A stretch of 64,000 bases of DNA from Aneurinibacillus tyrosinisolvens (GTDB taxonomy: Bacteria; Bacillota; Bacilli; Aneurinibacillales; Aneurinibacillaceae), in the NCBI RefSeq assembly GCF_001015055.1, contig NZ_BBWZ01000003.1:140091-204090 (forward strand), given 5' to 3'. The notes below the pieces were generated by a model, which saw only the letters and a program-made list of their open reading frames with translations, was not told the origin of the DNA and searched no databases. A program made the position numbers and the translations under genes. This document shows, piece after piece, positions 55,813 through 64,000 of this stretch; position 1 is the first letter of the stretch; each line of letters begins with the position of its first letter.

Positions 55813-57969
55813 TTACAGAGGCCTCCTTTCTCCAAAAGCAGAAGGAGGCTGTTTTTTTATGAGATCTTCTTTGTGTGCTTGCATATGAAAAATATCATAA
55901 ACTACCATATAAAGAATATCGGCGGACATTTTTGTCGCATGCTCAAGGTGGTATTTTGTTTGCAAAGACAGGCTATCCACGGAAACATGATTTACATTTA
56001 GAAAACGAAGTACATCGTCTTTCGTCACTGCGCTTGAATCTGCAACAGGATAAGGATACGTAAACGATAGGGCAGTACCCGAACGCTCCGCGGCACGGGT
56101 TACATACATGGCAAAAGCTTGCCGGCTTCGCTCCTCGTCCAGCTTATAGTCATTCATATATCCGCCTTCAATAATGGCATATTTCCGCAGAAAGGCTACG
56201 CCAGGGTAAGCCCAATGAAGCGTGAACGGGTCCGGGAAAGAGAGAATAGGGCGTAAATAAGCTTGTCTGGCAACAAGCAGGCGCTGTATCTCCTTTATAT
56301 GCGACCCGTCTTTCGCGTTCGTTATCATGTGAAAATCTACATGGTGCGTGTTGGCGTAAGCGGAAGCGATGCCTGCCGCCTGGCCGACTGCCATGCCCAC
56401 AGGAACGACCCGGATGCTTCCATGGGCAAGAGAATCATAGCTTGCGCTCCTCGACGCGACCAGAAGGTTCGTGTATTGCTTTGGCGTAAGTGCCCGAAAA
56501 GGAATACTGTACAACGCCGGGTCGCCGATAACCATGCCAGGCTGGTCAGGGCTCCTCTGCACGTCAACGGGATAAGAACCGAATGCGATTTTGTCAGGAA
56601 AATCACGGTTTTCCAGCACATCATCAAGCGTAACCCGATACTGGCCCACCATATGGCGCGTTTCTCTTACATATAACTCGGGTGCTACACTGACTAATTT
56701 CACATTAGAAAGACCGGGCATATGCTTCATATACTGAATAACCCGGGGGACTTCGGCTTTTCCTTTCTCCCACGCCGCTCTTCTTTCATCTGGATTCAAA
56801 GCGTTCATATCCAGTATTTGCAGGGCGTTTATGAGAGCATTGCCATTAAACTGTCTTCCCATATTCAATCCACGCATCCGAATGGAAGGATCCGAACTTC
56901 TGTAGCGCTCCATTTCACTGCCAAAACCCCAGGCGGAATAACCATCCGAGCCGCTTGCGCTGTCTCCATCGCTCTTCAAATACGAGCGCAGTTCATCCCA
57001 GTTCACCCCGGAAACTTCAAACAGCAGCGTGACACACATCATCGTTTGCACCCGCCGGTAATCCTGCTGTCCGAGCGTAAAAGGAACACCCGCAGCGGCG
57101 GCGAAATCAGCATCCTGTGTTGAATCGATAAATTGCTTTCCGGATATGACACGGGATGCGCCTGCAGCATCCGTATAGCTGACGGCCGTTATTTTGTTTT
57201 CGCTCTTTAACGGAGCGACTCTATTTGCAGAGAGCGCGATCGTTAAATTTTTCTCTCGGTATGCCATCGTATCAAACAGGCTCTGCGCCTGGTCGGTGTC
57301 AAAAGAGCTGCTTCTGCCAATTCCATTGAAGAACTCCTCGAACAGTCCTTTCGTAACAAGGATGCCGCCACTGGGCGTATAATTCATATCGAGTGTATTG
57401 AGCCGGCCTAATGTATAAAGGCCGCCAAGCCTCGGTTTTTTATCCACAAGAAGCGTTCGCTGTCCTTCTCTTGCGGAAGCAACTGCAGCAGCAATCGCTT
57501 CCGGCTCGCTTCCGATTACAACAACATCATAAGAGGGGAGGAGCGGCTTCGGTGCAAATAAATGAATCGCCTGTTCTCCTCGAAAGCGGACGATATGCCC
57601 TCCGAATGCGTCACTGGTTTCTTGAAGCGGGACGAAGGGCTCGCCGTATATTTTCACCGGTGCTGCCCTCAGTACGACCTGTTTTCCATTTAACAGGGCC
57701 GCTTTCTCCCCGATTGTAAAGCGAGATTGAGTATCTCCCTTTCTTCCTATAAATACACCTGATTTCTCATTCCATTCCGGCCTGATTCCATAGCTTTCAC
57801 ACAATTTGTCAGCGGAAACAAGCATGGTTCCTTCTCTGACAGCAAGCGGAATAGCTGATTTTTCTTCATCTACTAGAACGATAAGGTCGAGATTGATTTT
57901 AGGATCTATGATAGAAAATGATAAAGTAAAAAGGAAAAGTATAGGTAAAGCTAAAAACAGTCGTTTAAT
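55813..57969 (-). CDS. Exported FAD-dependent oxidoreductase with copper-amine-oxidase-N-like domain; possible ATT start
   Basis: From 57825 (first ATG) the frame encodes 670 residues, but it is open to 57969 and those 48 extra codons give an ideal signal peptide (KRLFLALPILFLFTLSFS) plus the first strand of the amine-oxidase-N-like domain. No ATG, GTG or TTG is available there; ATT at 57969, 9 bases after GGAGAGGG, is the best start. Residues ~65-135 finish that surface domain (SFTIG, KQVVLRAAPVKIYGEPF). The FAD part follows: YDVVVIGSEPEAIAAAVAS (dinucleotide fold, with SEPEA for the usual GxxG), LVDKKPRLGGLYTLGRLN. An FAD-dependent, possibly secreted enzyme with unknown substrate. The C-terminus runs into its terminator. 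Confidence 0.85.
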   Translation of the reverse strand: MKRLFLALPILFLFTLSFSIIDPKINLDLIVLVDEEKSAIPLAVREGTMLVSADKLCESYGIRPEWNEKSGVFIGRKGDTQSRFTIGEKAALLNGKQVVLRAAPVKIYGEPFVPLQETSDAFGGHIVRFRGEQAIHLFAPKPLLPSYDVVVIGSEPEAIAAAVASAREGQRTLLVDKKPRLGGLYTLGRLNTLDMNYTPSGGILVTKGLFEEFFNGIGRSSSFDTDQAQSLFDTMAYREKNLTIALSANRVAPLKSENKITAVSYTDAAGASRVISGKQFIDSTQDADFAAAAGVPFTLGQQDYRRVQTMMCVTLLFEVSGVNWDELRSYLKSDGDSASGSDGYSAWGFGSEMERYRSSDPSIRMRGLNMGRQFNGNALINALQILDMNALNPDERRAAWEKGKAEVPRVIQYMKHMPGLSNVKLVSVAPELYVRETRHMVGQYRVTLDDVLENRDFPDKIAFGSYPVDVQRSPDQPGMVIGDPALYSIPFRALTPKQYTNLLVASRSASYDSLAHGSIRVVPVGMAVGQAAGIASAYANTHHVDFHMITNAKDGSHIKEIQRLLVARQAYLRPILSFPDPFTLHWAYPGVAFLRKYAIIEGGYMNDYKLDEERSRQAFAMYVTRAAERSGTALSFTYPYPVADSSAVTKDDVLRFLNVNHVSVDSLSLQTKYHLEHATKMSADILYMVVYDIFHMQAHKEDLIKKQPPSAFGERRPL
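55817..55860. terminator. Terminator overlapping the 3' end of the FAD oxidoreductase gene
   Basis: GGCCTCCTT(TC) pairs with (GA)AGGAGGC(TG) around TCCAAAAGCA, with T7 on the plus side and a T-rich plus A-rich tail on the other. Confidence 0.75.
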
Positions 57970-58117
57970 CGTTTTTCTCCCTCTCCGTACAATAAATTCA
58001 TCGGCTACTATGCAGATAGATGCCCGTATTGTATGCTATCATTCTATTATAGGGGAAACAAGCGAAAAAAATACTAGTACACTTCTGGATGTAAAATAAC
58101 AAAGAGAAGGTGGAATT

Positions 58118-58969
58118 ATGGAGCAAACAGGCCTTGTATTGGAAGGAGGAGGAATGAGAGGAGTTTATACGGCAGGCATTCTTGACTTCTTTATGGAGAA
58201 GGGGGTGTACCTGCCGTACGTCATCGGCGTATCTGCCGGCGCATGCCACGGCTCTTCCTACGTATCACGGCAGCCGGGGCGCAGCAAAGCGGTAACGGTA
58301 GACTATATCGAGCATCCGCGTTATGTGAACTACAGGAATTTTATCCGTGAACGAAGTCTCTTCGGAATGGACTTTATCTTTGATGAACTGCCCAATCGCC
58401 TTGTGCCGTTTGACTTTCCGGCTTTTTTTCAGTCGTGCCAGGAATTTGTTGTAGGAACGACCGACTGCGTAACAGGAGACCCTGTTTATTTTACGAAAAA
58501 TCAGGACGCTGACATGCTTTCTGTGCTGCGTGCCTCCAGCAGCCTGCCGCTTCTATCCCCGCCTGTATCTGTAGATGGGTACACCCTATTGGACGGCGGG
58601 ATTTCTGATCCGATCCCCATTCGTAAATCCGAGAGGGATGGAAACGCTAAAAATATTGTCATTCTAACGAGGGACAAAAACTATCGGAAAACACCTGTCA
58701 AAATGGAGTGGCTGGTAAGAAAACTGTATCCCCGGTATCGGAAGCTGGTAGATAAAATAATCGAACGCCATCGGATTTACAACGAGACGCTTGATTATAT
58801 CAATAAACAGGAGAAGGATGGAAACGTGTTCATTATTCGTCCTGCGAACCCTGTACAGGTAGATAGAATTGAGAAGAACAAAGAAAAGTTAAACAACCTG
58901 TATGAACAGGGCTATGAAGATGCGCAGCACGCCTACCAGCCGCTTTCACAGTGGTTACATACCAAGTAA
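58118..58969 (+). CDS. Patatin-like phospholipase
   Basis: 283 residues, acyl hydrolase with a Ser-Asp dyad: oxyanion loop GLVLEGGGMRGVYTAGILDF, nucleophile Ser in GVSAGACHGSSYVS (about residue 41), catalytic Asp in TLLDGGISDPIPI (about 155). No signal peptide, so cytosolic or membrane-peripheral, of the RssA/YlbK-like type. AGAAGGTGGA precedes the ATG. Divergent from the FAD gene. Confidence 0.92.
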   Translation: MEQTGLVLEGGGMRGVYTAGILDFFMEKGVYLPYVIGVSAGACHGSSYVSRQPGRSKAVTVDYIEHPRYVNYRNFIRERSLFGMDFIFDELPNRLVPFDFPAFFQSCQEFVVGTTDCVTGDPVYFTKNQDADMLSVLRASSSLPLLSPPVSVDGYTLLDGGISDPIPIRKSERDGNAKNIVILTRDKNYRKTPVKMEWLVRKLYPRYRKLVDKIIERHRIYNETLDYINKQEKDGNVFIIRPANPVQVDRIEKNKEKLNNLYEQGYEDAQHAYQPLSQWLHTK

Positions 58970-58985
58970 AAATAGAAGACCGATT

Positions 58986-59042
58986 TGGATGCCTGGCAAC
59001 TCTTGCTTCACTCATGGAGTTTCGCCAGGCATTTTGCTTTTT
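58986..59042 (+). terminator. Rho-independent terminator
   Basis: ATGCCTGGCAACTC pairs with GAGTTTCGCCAGGCAT (small bulge), then TTTTGCTTTTTTTC. Confidence 0.8.
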
Positions 59043-59172
59043 TTCATAGGACAGTAGAATCGTTTAACGGTACTTTTTCGCACGATTGCATGTTTTCCCG
59101 TTTCTCTTTATTCTGCGGAGGTATGGTAATAAGAGAACGAGATGAACCAACATTTACAGCGAGGTGAAAAGT

Positions 59173-62154
59173 ATGAAGGAAGAAACGATCTCAATTCGCA
59201 TCAATGGGACAGAGAAAACAGCTTTAGAAGGACAAACGATTCTTGAGGTCGCAAAGGCCAGCCAATGCTACATACCTGACATTTGCTACCATCCGCAGCT
59301 AGGCTCGATTCAGACCTGTGATACATGCCTTGTTGAAATAGACGGTGAACTGGTGCGATCGTGCGCAACAAAAGCCAGGCCGGGAATGGAAGTGACAACC
59401 TCGAGTGAACTTGTGAAAGAAGCCCAGCAGGAAGCGATGTCGCGCATACTGAAAAATCACGAGCTGTACTGCACGGTTTGTGACAACAATAATGGCAACT
59501 GCAAGGTTCATAACACGACGGAACGTCTTGAACTGGCACACCAGAAGTATGAGTTCCAGCCAAAGCCGTATGAGGCCGATACCTCCCATCCTTTCTACCG
59601 GTACGAGCCTGACCAGTGCATTCTGTGCGGCCAATGCGTAGAGGCCTGTCAGGACCTGCAGGTAAATGAAACGCTGACCATCGACTGGAACCGTGAAAAC
59701 CCGCGCGTAATCTGGGATAACGATGTCCCGATTGATCAGTCGTCCTGCGTTTCCTGCGGACACTGCGTAACCGTATGCCCTTGCAACGCGTTAATGGAAA
59801 AATCGATGCTGGGGGAAGCGGGCTATTTAACGGGGATTGTGGCGGATGTTCTTGAGCCGATGATCGATTTGACGAAGGAAGTAGAGCCAGGATACCGGGA
59901 AATCTTTATGGTTTCGGAAATGGAAGCGGCCATGCGCAAATCACGCATTAAACGGACAAAAACCGTGTGCACGTATTGCGGGGTAGGGTGCAGCTTTGAA
60001 GTGTGGACAAAGGATCGGCAGATTTTAAAAATTGAACCGCAGGTTGAGGCACCGGTCAATGGTATCTCCACATGTGTCAAAGGAAAATGGGGCTGGGATT
60101 TTGTAAATAGTGAGGAACGCTTAACAAAGCCTCTTATCCGCCAGGGGGATTCGTTCGTTGAAGCTACCTGGGATGAAGCGCTCGATTTGATTGCAAGCAA
60201 AATGTCGGGAATCAAGGAAGAATACGGGCCGCATTCGATCGGTTATATCGCCTCATCCAAGTGTACAAATGAGGAAAATTATATTTTTCAGAAGTTTGCC
60301 CGTGCAATTATGCACAGCAATAATATAGATAACTGTTCACGCTACTGCCAGTCACCGGCAACGTCAGCATTGCTGCGTACGGTGGGCATGGGCGGCGACG
60401 CGGGCACAATGAAAGACATTGAAGGCAGTGAGCTTGTCATTATTGTTGGAGCTAATCCGGCTGAATCGCATCCGGTGCTGGCTACACGGATTAAGCGCGC
60501 CCATAAACTCAATGGACAGAAGCTCGTCGTGGCTGATTTGCGAAAAAACGAACTGGCAGAGAGGGCGGACATGTTCCTTCATCCGAACCACAGTACGGAT
60601 TTAATCTGGTTAAACGCAGTAACGAAGTACATTATCGATCAGGGCTGGGAAGACAGAGAGTTCGTAGGAAGGAAAGTAAACGGATACGAGGAGTTCGTTG
60701 CTTCTCTTGAGACGTATACCATGGACTATGCGGAGAAAATGACCGGAATTAAACAGGAAGACCTTATCAAGCTGGCAACGATGATTCATGAAGCCGGGTC
60801 TGTGTGCATGCTGTGGGCGATGGGTGTAACCCAGCACATGGGCGCGACGGATACGAGTACAGCCATCTCGAACTTGCTGCTTGTAACAGGAAACTATGGC
60901 CGCCCTGGAACCGGAGCCTATCCGCTGCGCGGGCACAACAATGTACAGGGCGCGTGCGATTTCGGAACGATGCCCGCATGGTTCCCTGGATACGAGCCGG
61001 TGCAGGATGAGAAGGTGCGGGCCCGCTATGAACAGCGATGGGGAGTCAAGCTGCCGGAAGAGCCGGGATATGATAACCATCAAATGGTCGAAGGAATTTA
61101 TAAAGGAGAGATTAAAGCCCTCTACCTGTTTGGAGAAGATATGGCGCTTGTGGACGCGAACTCCAATCATGTAGACAACGCATTCGAGAAGCTGGATTTC
61201 TTCGTCGTCCAGGATATCTTCTTCTCCAAAACCGCTCAATTCGCAGATGTCGTGCTGCCTGCCGCACCAAGCCTTGAGAAAGACGGAACGTTTACGAATA
61301 CAGAGCGCAGAATCCAGCGCTTCTACAAGGTGTTTGAACCGATGGGAGAATCGAAACCGGATTGGGAAATCATCCAGATGGTTGCCAATCGCCTCGGTGC
61401 AAACTGGAACTATACGCATCCGGGCGAAATTATGGCGGAAGCGGCCAGCCTTGCTCCACTGTTTGCAGGCGTATCGTACGAGCGGCTGGAAAACTGGAAC
61501 AGCCTCGTATGGCCGGTTGCACCGGACGGCAAGGATACACCGCTCTTATATACGGAAGGTTTCCCTTTCCCGGATGGAAAAGCGAAGCTTGTCCCTGTAG
61601 GCTGGACCCCGCCTTATCAGCCAGGAAAAGATTATGATTTACACTTAAATAACGGGCGTCTGCTGGAGCATTTCCACGAGGGCAACATGACATACAAATC
61701 GAAGGGACTTACGCACAAGGTGCCGAATCCGTGGCTGGAAGTATCCCCCGAGCTTGCGGCTGAACGCCGATTGAAGAATGGAGCGCTTGTTCGTCTCACC
61801 TCGCCTTTTGGTGTCGTTGACGTTCGCATCCTCATCACAGATCGTGTAAAGGGCAATGAGCTGTATTTGCCGATGAATACATCGAAGGATAATCAGGCTG
61901 TAAACCGGTTAACGAGCAGTGAGCATGACATTATCACCCATACGCCGAACTATAAGGAGATGGGTGTTAAGCTGGAGATTCTTGAAGAGGAAGGGGAAAC
62001 GCCGCTGCCAAGGGTGAACCACCGGTTTGCCAATCGTGTGCCGCAGATAGGTGTGAAGGTTGAGAACAAATGGAGCCGACCTGAATATGTCACTGTAGAG
62101 GAGACAGTAAAGGAAGAGAGGGCTAGCTATGGCAAGAGCGATTACACGCGTTGA
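59173..62154 (+). CDS. Formate dehydrogenase, alpha (molybdopterin) subunit, Cys type
   Basis: Oxidises formate to CO2. The ATG at 59173 follows GCGAGGTG. 993 residues: 2Fe-2S ferredoxin domain (CYIPDICYHPQLGSIQTCDT), a His/Cys cluster (HELYCTVCDNNNGNC), two 4Fe-4S sets (CILCGQCVEAC, CVSCGHCVTVCPC), then the [4Fe-4S]-binding CTYCGVGCSF and Mo-bis-MGD core. The metal ligand is Cys392 in NCSRYCQSPATSAL, not selenocysteine. Closest in layout to B. subtilis YjgC. It is followed by a DUF1641 gene overlapping its end by 26 bases, as with YjgD. Confidence 0.95.
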   Translation: MKEETISIRINGTEKTALEGQTILEVAKASQCYIPDICYHPQLGSIQTCDTCLVEIDGELVRSCATKARPGMEVTTSSELVKEAQQEAMSRILKNHELYCTVCDNNNGNCKVHNTTERLELAHQKYEFQPKPYEADTSHPFYRYEPDQCILCGQCVEACQDLQVNETLTIDWNRENPRVIWDNDVPIDQSSCVSCGHCVTVCPCNALMEKSMLGEAGYLTGIVADVLEPMIDLTKEVEPGYREIFMVSEMEAAMRKSRIKRTKTVCTYCGVGCSFEVWTKDRQILKIEPQVEAPVNGISTCVKGKWGWDFVNSEERLTKPLIRQGDSFVEATWDEALDLIASKMSGIKEEYGPHSIGYIASSKCTNEENYIFQKFARAIMHSNNIDNCSRYCQSPATSALLRTVGMGGDAGTMKDIEGSELVIIVGANPAESHPVLATRIKRAHKLNGQKLVVADLRKNELAERADMFLHPNHSTDLIWLNAVTKYIIDQGWEDREFVGRKVNGYEEFVASLETYTMDYAEKMTGIKQEDLIKLATMIHEAGSVCMLWAMGVTQHMGATDTSTAISNLLLVTGNYGRPGTGAYPLRGHNNVQGACDFGTMPAWFPGYEPVQDEKVRARYEQRWGVKLPEEPGYDNHQMVEGIYKGEIKALYLFGEDMALVDANSNHVDNAFEKLDFFVVQDIFFSKTAQFADVVLPAAPSLEKDGTFTNTERRIQRFYKVFEPMGESKPDWEIIQMVANRLGANWNYTHPGEIMAEAASLAPLFAGVSYERLENWNSLVWPVAPDGKDTPLLYTEGFPFPDGKAKLVPVGWTPPYQPGKDYDLHLNNGRLLEHFHEGNMTYKSKGLTHKVPNPWLEVSPELAAERRLKNGALVRLTSPFGVVDVRILITDRVKGNELYLPMNTSKDNQAVNRLTSSEHDIITHTPNYKEMGVKLEILEEEGETPLPRVNHRFANRVPQIGVKVENKWSRPEYVTVEETVKEERASYGKSDYTR

Positions 62155-62638
62155 GAAGCGGATACCGACACAGGCCCAGAGGCAGGAGGAGTCGTTCGGG
62201 GACATTCTGCGTGTCCTCAGTGAAAATCGAGAATCCGTTGTCGCCTTCCTCGACATTATGAAAGAACTGCACCAATCGGGCCTATTTGACATTGTTCAAG
62301 GCGTTTTAAAGAACAAGCATGAGATTGGAAAAGTAGGATTCGAGTTTATCCAGGTTGCCGGCATTCCTTCCATGCTCAAAAATGGCATTGTTGCCATGCA
62401 GTTCTTAAGCAAGCTGGATCCATTGAAAGTTCAAATGATATTAAGCGGGCTGAGCAACGGTTTAGAGAAGGCAACGTCGGAAGAGGACAGCCATACCAGT
62501 GTATGGGGGATCGTAAAAGCGCTTCGCGATCCGGAAATTAACACAACGGTTACTTCCCTTCTCGGTTTTCTGCGCGGGATGGGTGAGGAGTTAAACAAGG
62601 ATAAGGCGGAAGTGAAGAGGGATATACACGAGAAATAA
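62129..62638 (+). CDS. DUF1641 protein, formate dehydrogenase partner
   Basis: 169 residues, mostly helical, with the start inside the fdh gene (GGAAGAGAGGG upstream). The core FLDIMKELHQSGLFDIVQGV and NGIVAMQFLSKLDPLKVQMI matches the YjgD/YrhD DUF1641 type, always next to fdh and thought to act as an accessory or partner subunit. Terminator after it. Confidence 0.88.
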   Translation: MARAITRVEKRIPTQAQRQEESFGDILRVLSENRESVVAFLDIMKELHQSGLFDIVQGVLKNKHEIGKVGFEFIQVAGIPSMLKNGIVAMQFLSKLDPLKVQMILSGLSNGLEKATSEEDSHTSVWGIVKALRDPEINTTVTSLLGFLRGMGEELNKDKAEVKRDIHEK

Positions 62639-62666
62639 AAAGCTGCTCTAAAACAAAATGCAGGCA

Positions 62667-62704
62667 GAGAAAGAGCTGTTTCACTGTAAACAGCTCTTTT
62701 CTAG
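62667..62704 (+). terminator. Rho-independent terminator
   Basis: AAAGAGCTGTTT pairs with AAACAGCTCTTT over CACTGT, then TCTAG. Confidence 0.85.
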
Positions 62705-62733
62705 TATTTACTCATATTAGTAAGAGACAACTG

Positions 62734-62777
62734 TGAATACTCTATGAATATTCGGTGAACATTTAGTGAATATTTAC
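62734..62777 (-). promoter_or_regulatory. Four 11-bp tandem repeats, PhoB/PhoP-box-like
   Basis: Repeats start at 62734, 62745, 62756 and 62767: TGAATAC, TGAATAT, TGAACAT, TGAATAT, exactly 11 bp apart. On the minus strand they read TTCACT, TTCACC, TTCATA, TTCACA, each followed by 5 bases, the layout of a Pho box (TT[ACT]ACA plus five). A TATAAT lies at 62821 for the YitT gene downstream, without a good -35, fitting an activator-dependent promoter. Confidence 0.55.
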
Positions 62778-62875
62778 CCTTCTTACTCATATGTTTTTAA
62801 TGGTGACTGTAATTATGTTATATAATTAATATAGAAATACTGTGTTTATCTTATTTAAAGGGAGGAAAATGACGA

Positions 62876-63760
62876 TTGGAGTATGTAAAGGAACAAAGCA
62901 AAACGCACAAAAAGCTATCAAAAACAAAATTAGCAAAACGAATTCTATTTATCTTTTTAGGTGCTGCCCTTGTCTCTGTAGGATTAGAAATTTTTTTGGT
63001 GCCAAATCACATTATTGACGGTGGAATTGTAGGCATATCGATTATTCTTTCTCACCTGACAGGTATGCAGCTGGGAATTTTTCTTTTTTTGCTTAATTTG
63101 CCGTTTTTGCTGCTTGGTTATAAACAAATGGGGAAAACCTTTGCGCTCTCAACCCTCTTCGGTGTAATCGTAATGTCCATTGGCACTAGTTTTCTTCACC
63201 CTGTACCGGAACTAACCGATGACCCTCTGTTGGCTGCGGTATTTGGTGGAATTATTTTAGGTATAGGCGTTGGCTTAGTTATTCGGTTCGGCGGTTCGCT
63301 TGACGGGACAGAAATTGTTGCGATTGTTTTTAATAAAAAACTTCCTCTTTCCGTTGGGGAAACGGTGATGTTTTTCAATATTTTTATTCTCGGCAGTGCA
63401 GGATTCATTTTTGGCTGGGACCACGCCATGTATTCACTCATTGCTTATTATATTGCCTTTAAAATAATCGATGTTACCATCCAGGGGCTCGATGAATCCC
63501 GCTCGGTATGGATTATTAGTGATAAACCTCAAGAGATCGGAGAGGCGCTGCTTGCACGCCTGGGCCGTGGAGTCACGTACTTAAAAGGAGAAGGTGCCTA
63601 CACCGGTGACGACAAAAAAGTGATTTTCTGTGTTGTTACCCGCTTAGAGGAAGCAAAGTTGAGGTCCATCATTGAGGATATTGATGAAACCGCCTTTCTT
63701 GCTGTTGGTTCAGTCAACGATGTCAAAGGCGGGAACTTTAAAAAGAAGAGTATCCATTGA
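62876..63760 (+). CDS. YitT-family membrane protein (DUF161/DUF2179)
   Basis: 294 residues: five to six membrane helices (FIFLGAALVSVGLEIFLVP, LSHLTGMQLGIFLFLLNLPF) and a C-terminal soluble domain with GVTYLKGEGAYTGDDKKVIF, the DUF2179 fold. TTG start with GGGAGG ten bases upstream (62860-62866). Family function unknown; some members affect transport or stress. A repeat array and TATAAT precede it. Confidence 0.88.
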   Translation: MEYVKEQSKTHKKLSKTKLAKRILFIFLGAALVSVGLEIFLVPNHIIDGGIVGISIILSHLTGMQLGIFLFLLNLPFLLLGYKQMGKTFALSTLFGVIVMSIGTSFLHPVPELTDDPLLAAVFGGIILGIGVGLVIRFGGSLDGTEIVAIVFNKKLPLSVGETVMFFNIFILGSAGFIFGWDHAMYSLIAYYIAFKIIDVTIQGLDESRSVWIISDKPQEIGEALLARLGRGVTYLKGEGAYTGDDKKVIFCVVTRLEEAKLRSIIEDIDETAFLAVGSVNDVKGGNFKKKSIH

Positions 63761-63769
63761 AAAATAATA

Positions 63770-63818
63770 GCAAGCGCCGGTCTCTCAAGAATGAGGAACC
63801 GGTGCTGTCGTTTTTTAC
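63770..63818. terminator. Rho-independent terminator between convergent genes
   Basis: AGCGCCGGTCTCTC pairs imperfectly with GAGGAACCGGTGCT (loop AAGAAT), then GTCGTTTTTT. Confidence 0.75.
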
Positions 63819-63821
63819 AGG

Positions 63822-64000
63822 TTACCGAACATACTCCGCGTCGTACGAGTTTTCTCCCGCATGCACCGCGAGAAGTGTGTTGGCATAGCCGACCAGCCGG
63901 TTTACCACCTCATCGGCAATAGAATAAACAAGCGGATGAAGTTCAGGCTTATATAAAGCAGGGTCATCAAAAATAATCGTTGTATTGATAAAAATATCCC
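63822..64000 (-). CDS. Unrecognised gene, C-terminal part only
   Basis: An open minus-strand frame enters the window at 64000 and stops at 63822-63824. The 58 visible residues read DIFINTTIIFDDPALYKPEL ... SIADEVVNRLVGYANTLLAV ... SYDAEYVR. No family recognised; the 5' end lies outside. Confidence 0.55.
   Translation of the reverse strand, partial: DIFINTTIIFDDPALYKPELHPLVYSIADEVVNRLVGYANTLLAVHAGENSYDAEYVR

Noticed and set aside
60331-60360. Selenocysteine in the formate dehydrogenase
   Set aside because: The metal-ligand codon is TGC (Cys392), with no in-frame TGA anywhere in the gene.
1-64000. tRNA, rRNA, replication origin
   Set aside because: No cloverleaf with CCA-like acceptor, no 16S/23S motif, and no DnaA-box cluster was seen by eye.

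Overview
The window looks like a chromosome segment of an endospore-forming Bacillales species. I infer this from a four-gene spore germinant receptor operon, a Spo0E-type phosphatase, an IDEAL-domain protein, a YitT-family protein, the Bacillus-type glgBCDAP order and strong AGGAGG ribosome sites. Secreted proteins carrying copper-amine-oxidase-N-like domains point towards the Aneurinibacillus/Brevibacillus/Paenibacillus side, but the genus is only a guess.

Layout. 1-6.4 kb: a tightly coupled operon with a tubulin-like protein (5' end outside the window), a vWA membrane protein (broken here), an unrecognised beta-rich protein, a zinc-ribbon GTPase and a membrane-anchored GTPase-associated protein. 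This is the best candidate for a poorly characterised multi-protein system. 6.4-12.2 kb: SNF2 helicase plus SWIM protein, a SelW-like protein with an in-frame TGA at the redox position, and an iron alcohol dehydrogenase. 12.2-16.4 kb: the germinant receptor operon (A, C, D, B; minus strand). 16.5-26.2 kb: topoisomerase III, an ABC-F ATPase, an RNase H-like protein, a class III aspartate kinase and small hypotheticals. 26.3-36.4 kb: glycogen operon (branching enzyme, two ADP-glucose pyrophosphorylase subunits, synthase, phosphorylase, GH13 hydrolase). 36.4-44.4 kb: Bacillales-specific proteins, an IF-3 paralogue, and a secreted M3 peptidase.

44.4-55.5 kb is an AT-rich accessory stretch: small orphan genes, a 200-bp inverted-repeat element, an integrase remnant, an IS1182-like element, a decayed IS4-like element, and several short genes. 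55.8-64 kb: a secreted FAD oxidoreductase, a patatin-like phospholipase, a Cys-type formate dehydrogenase with its DUF1641 partner, a YitT-family protein behind an 11-bp-periodic repeat array, and the end of an unrecognised gene.

At least eight genes are interrupted by single-base frameshifts. Most sit in homopolymers and are repaired by adding one base to the run, so many of the 'pseudogenes' may be sequencing undercalls. Exceptions that such errors do not explain are the missing core of the vWA domain, a 5-bp tandem duplication in a DUF5348-like gene, and the TGA in the SelW-like gene, which is followed by a hairpin fitting the bacterial SECIS pattern.
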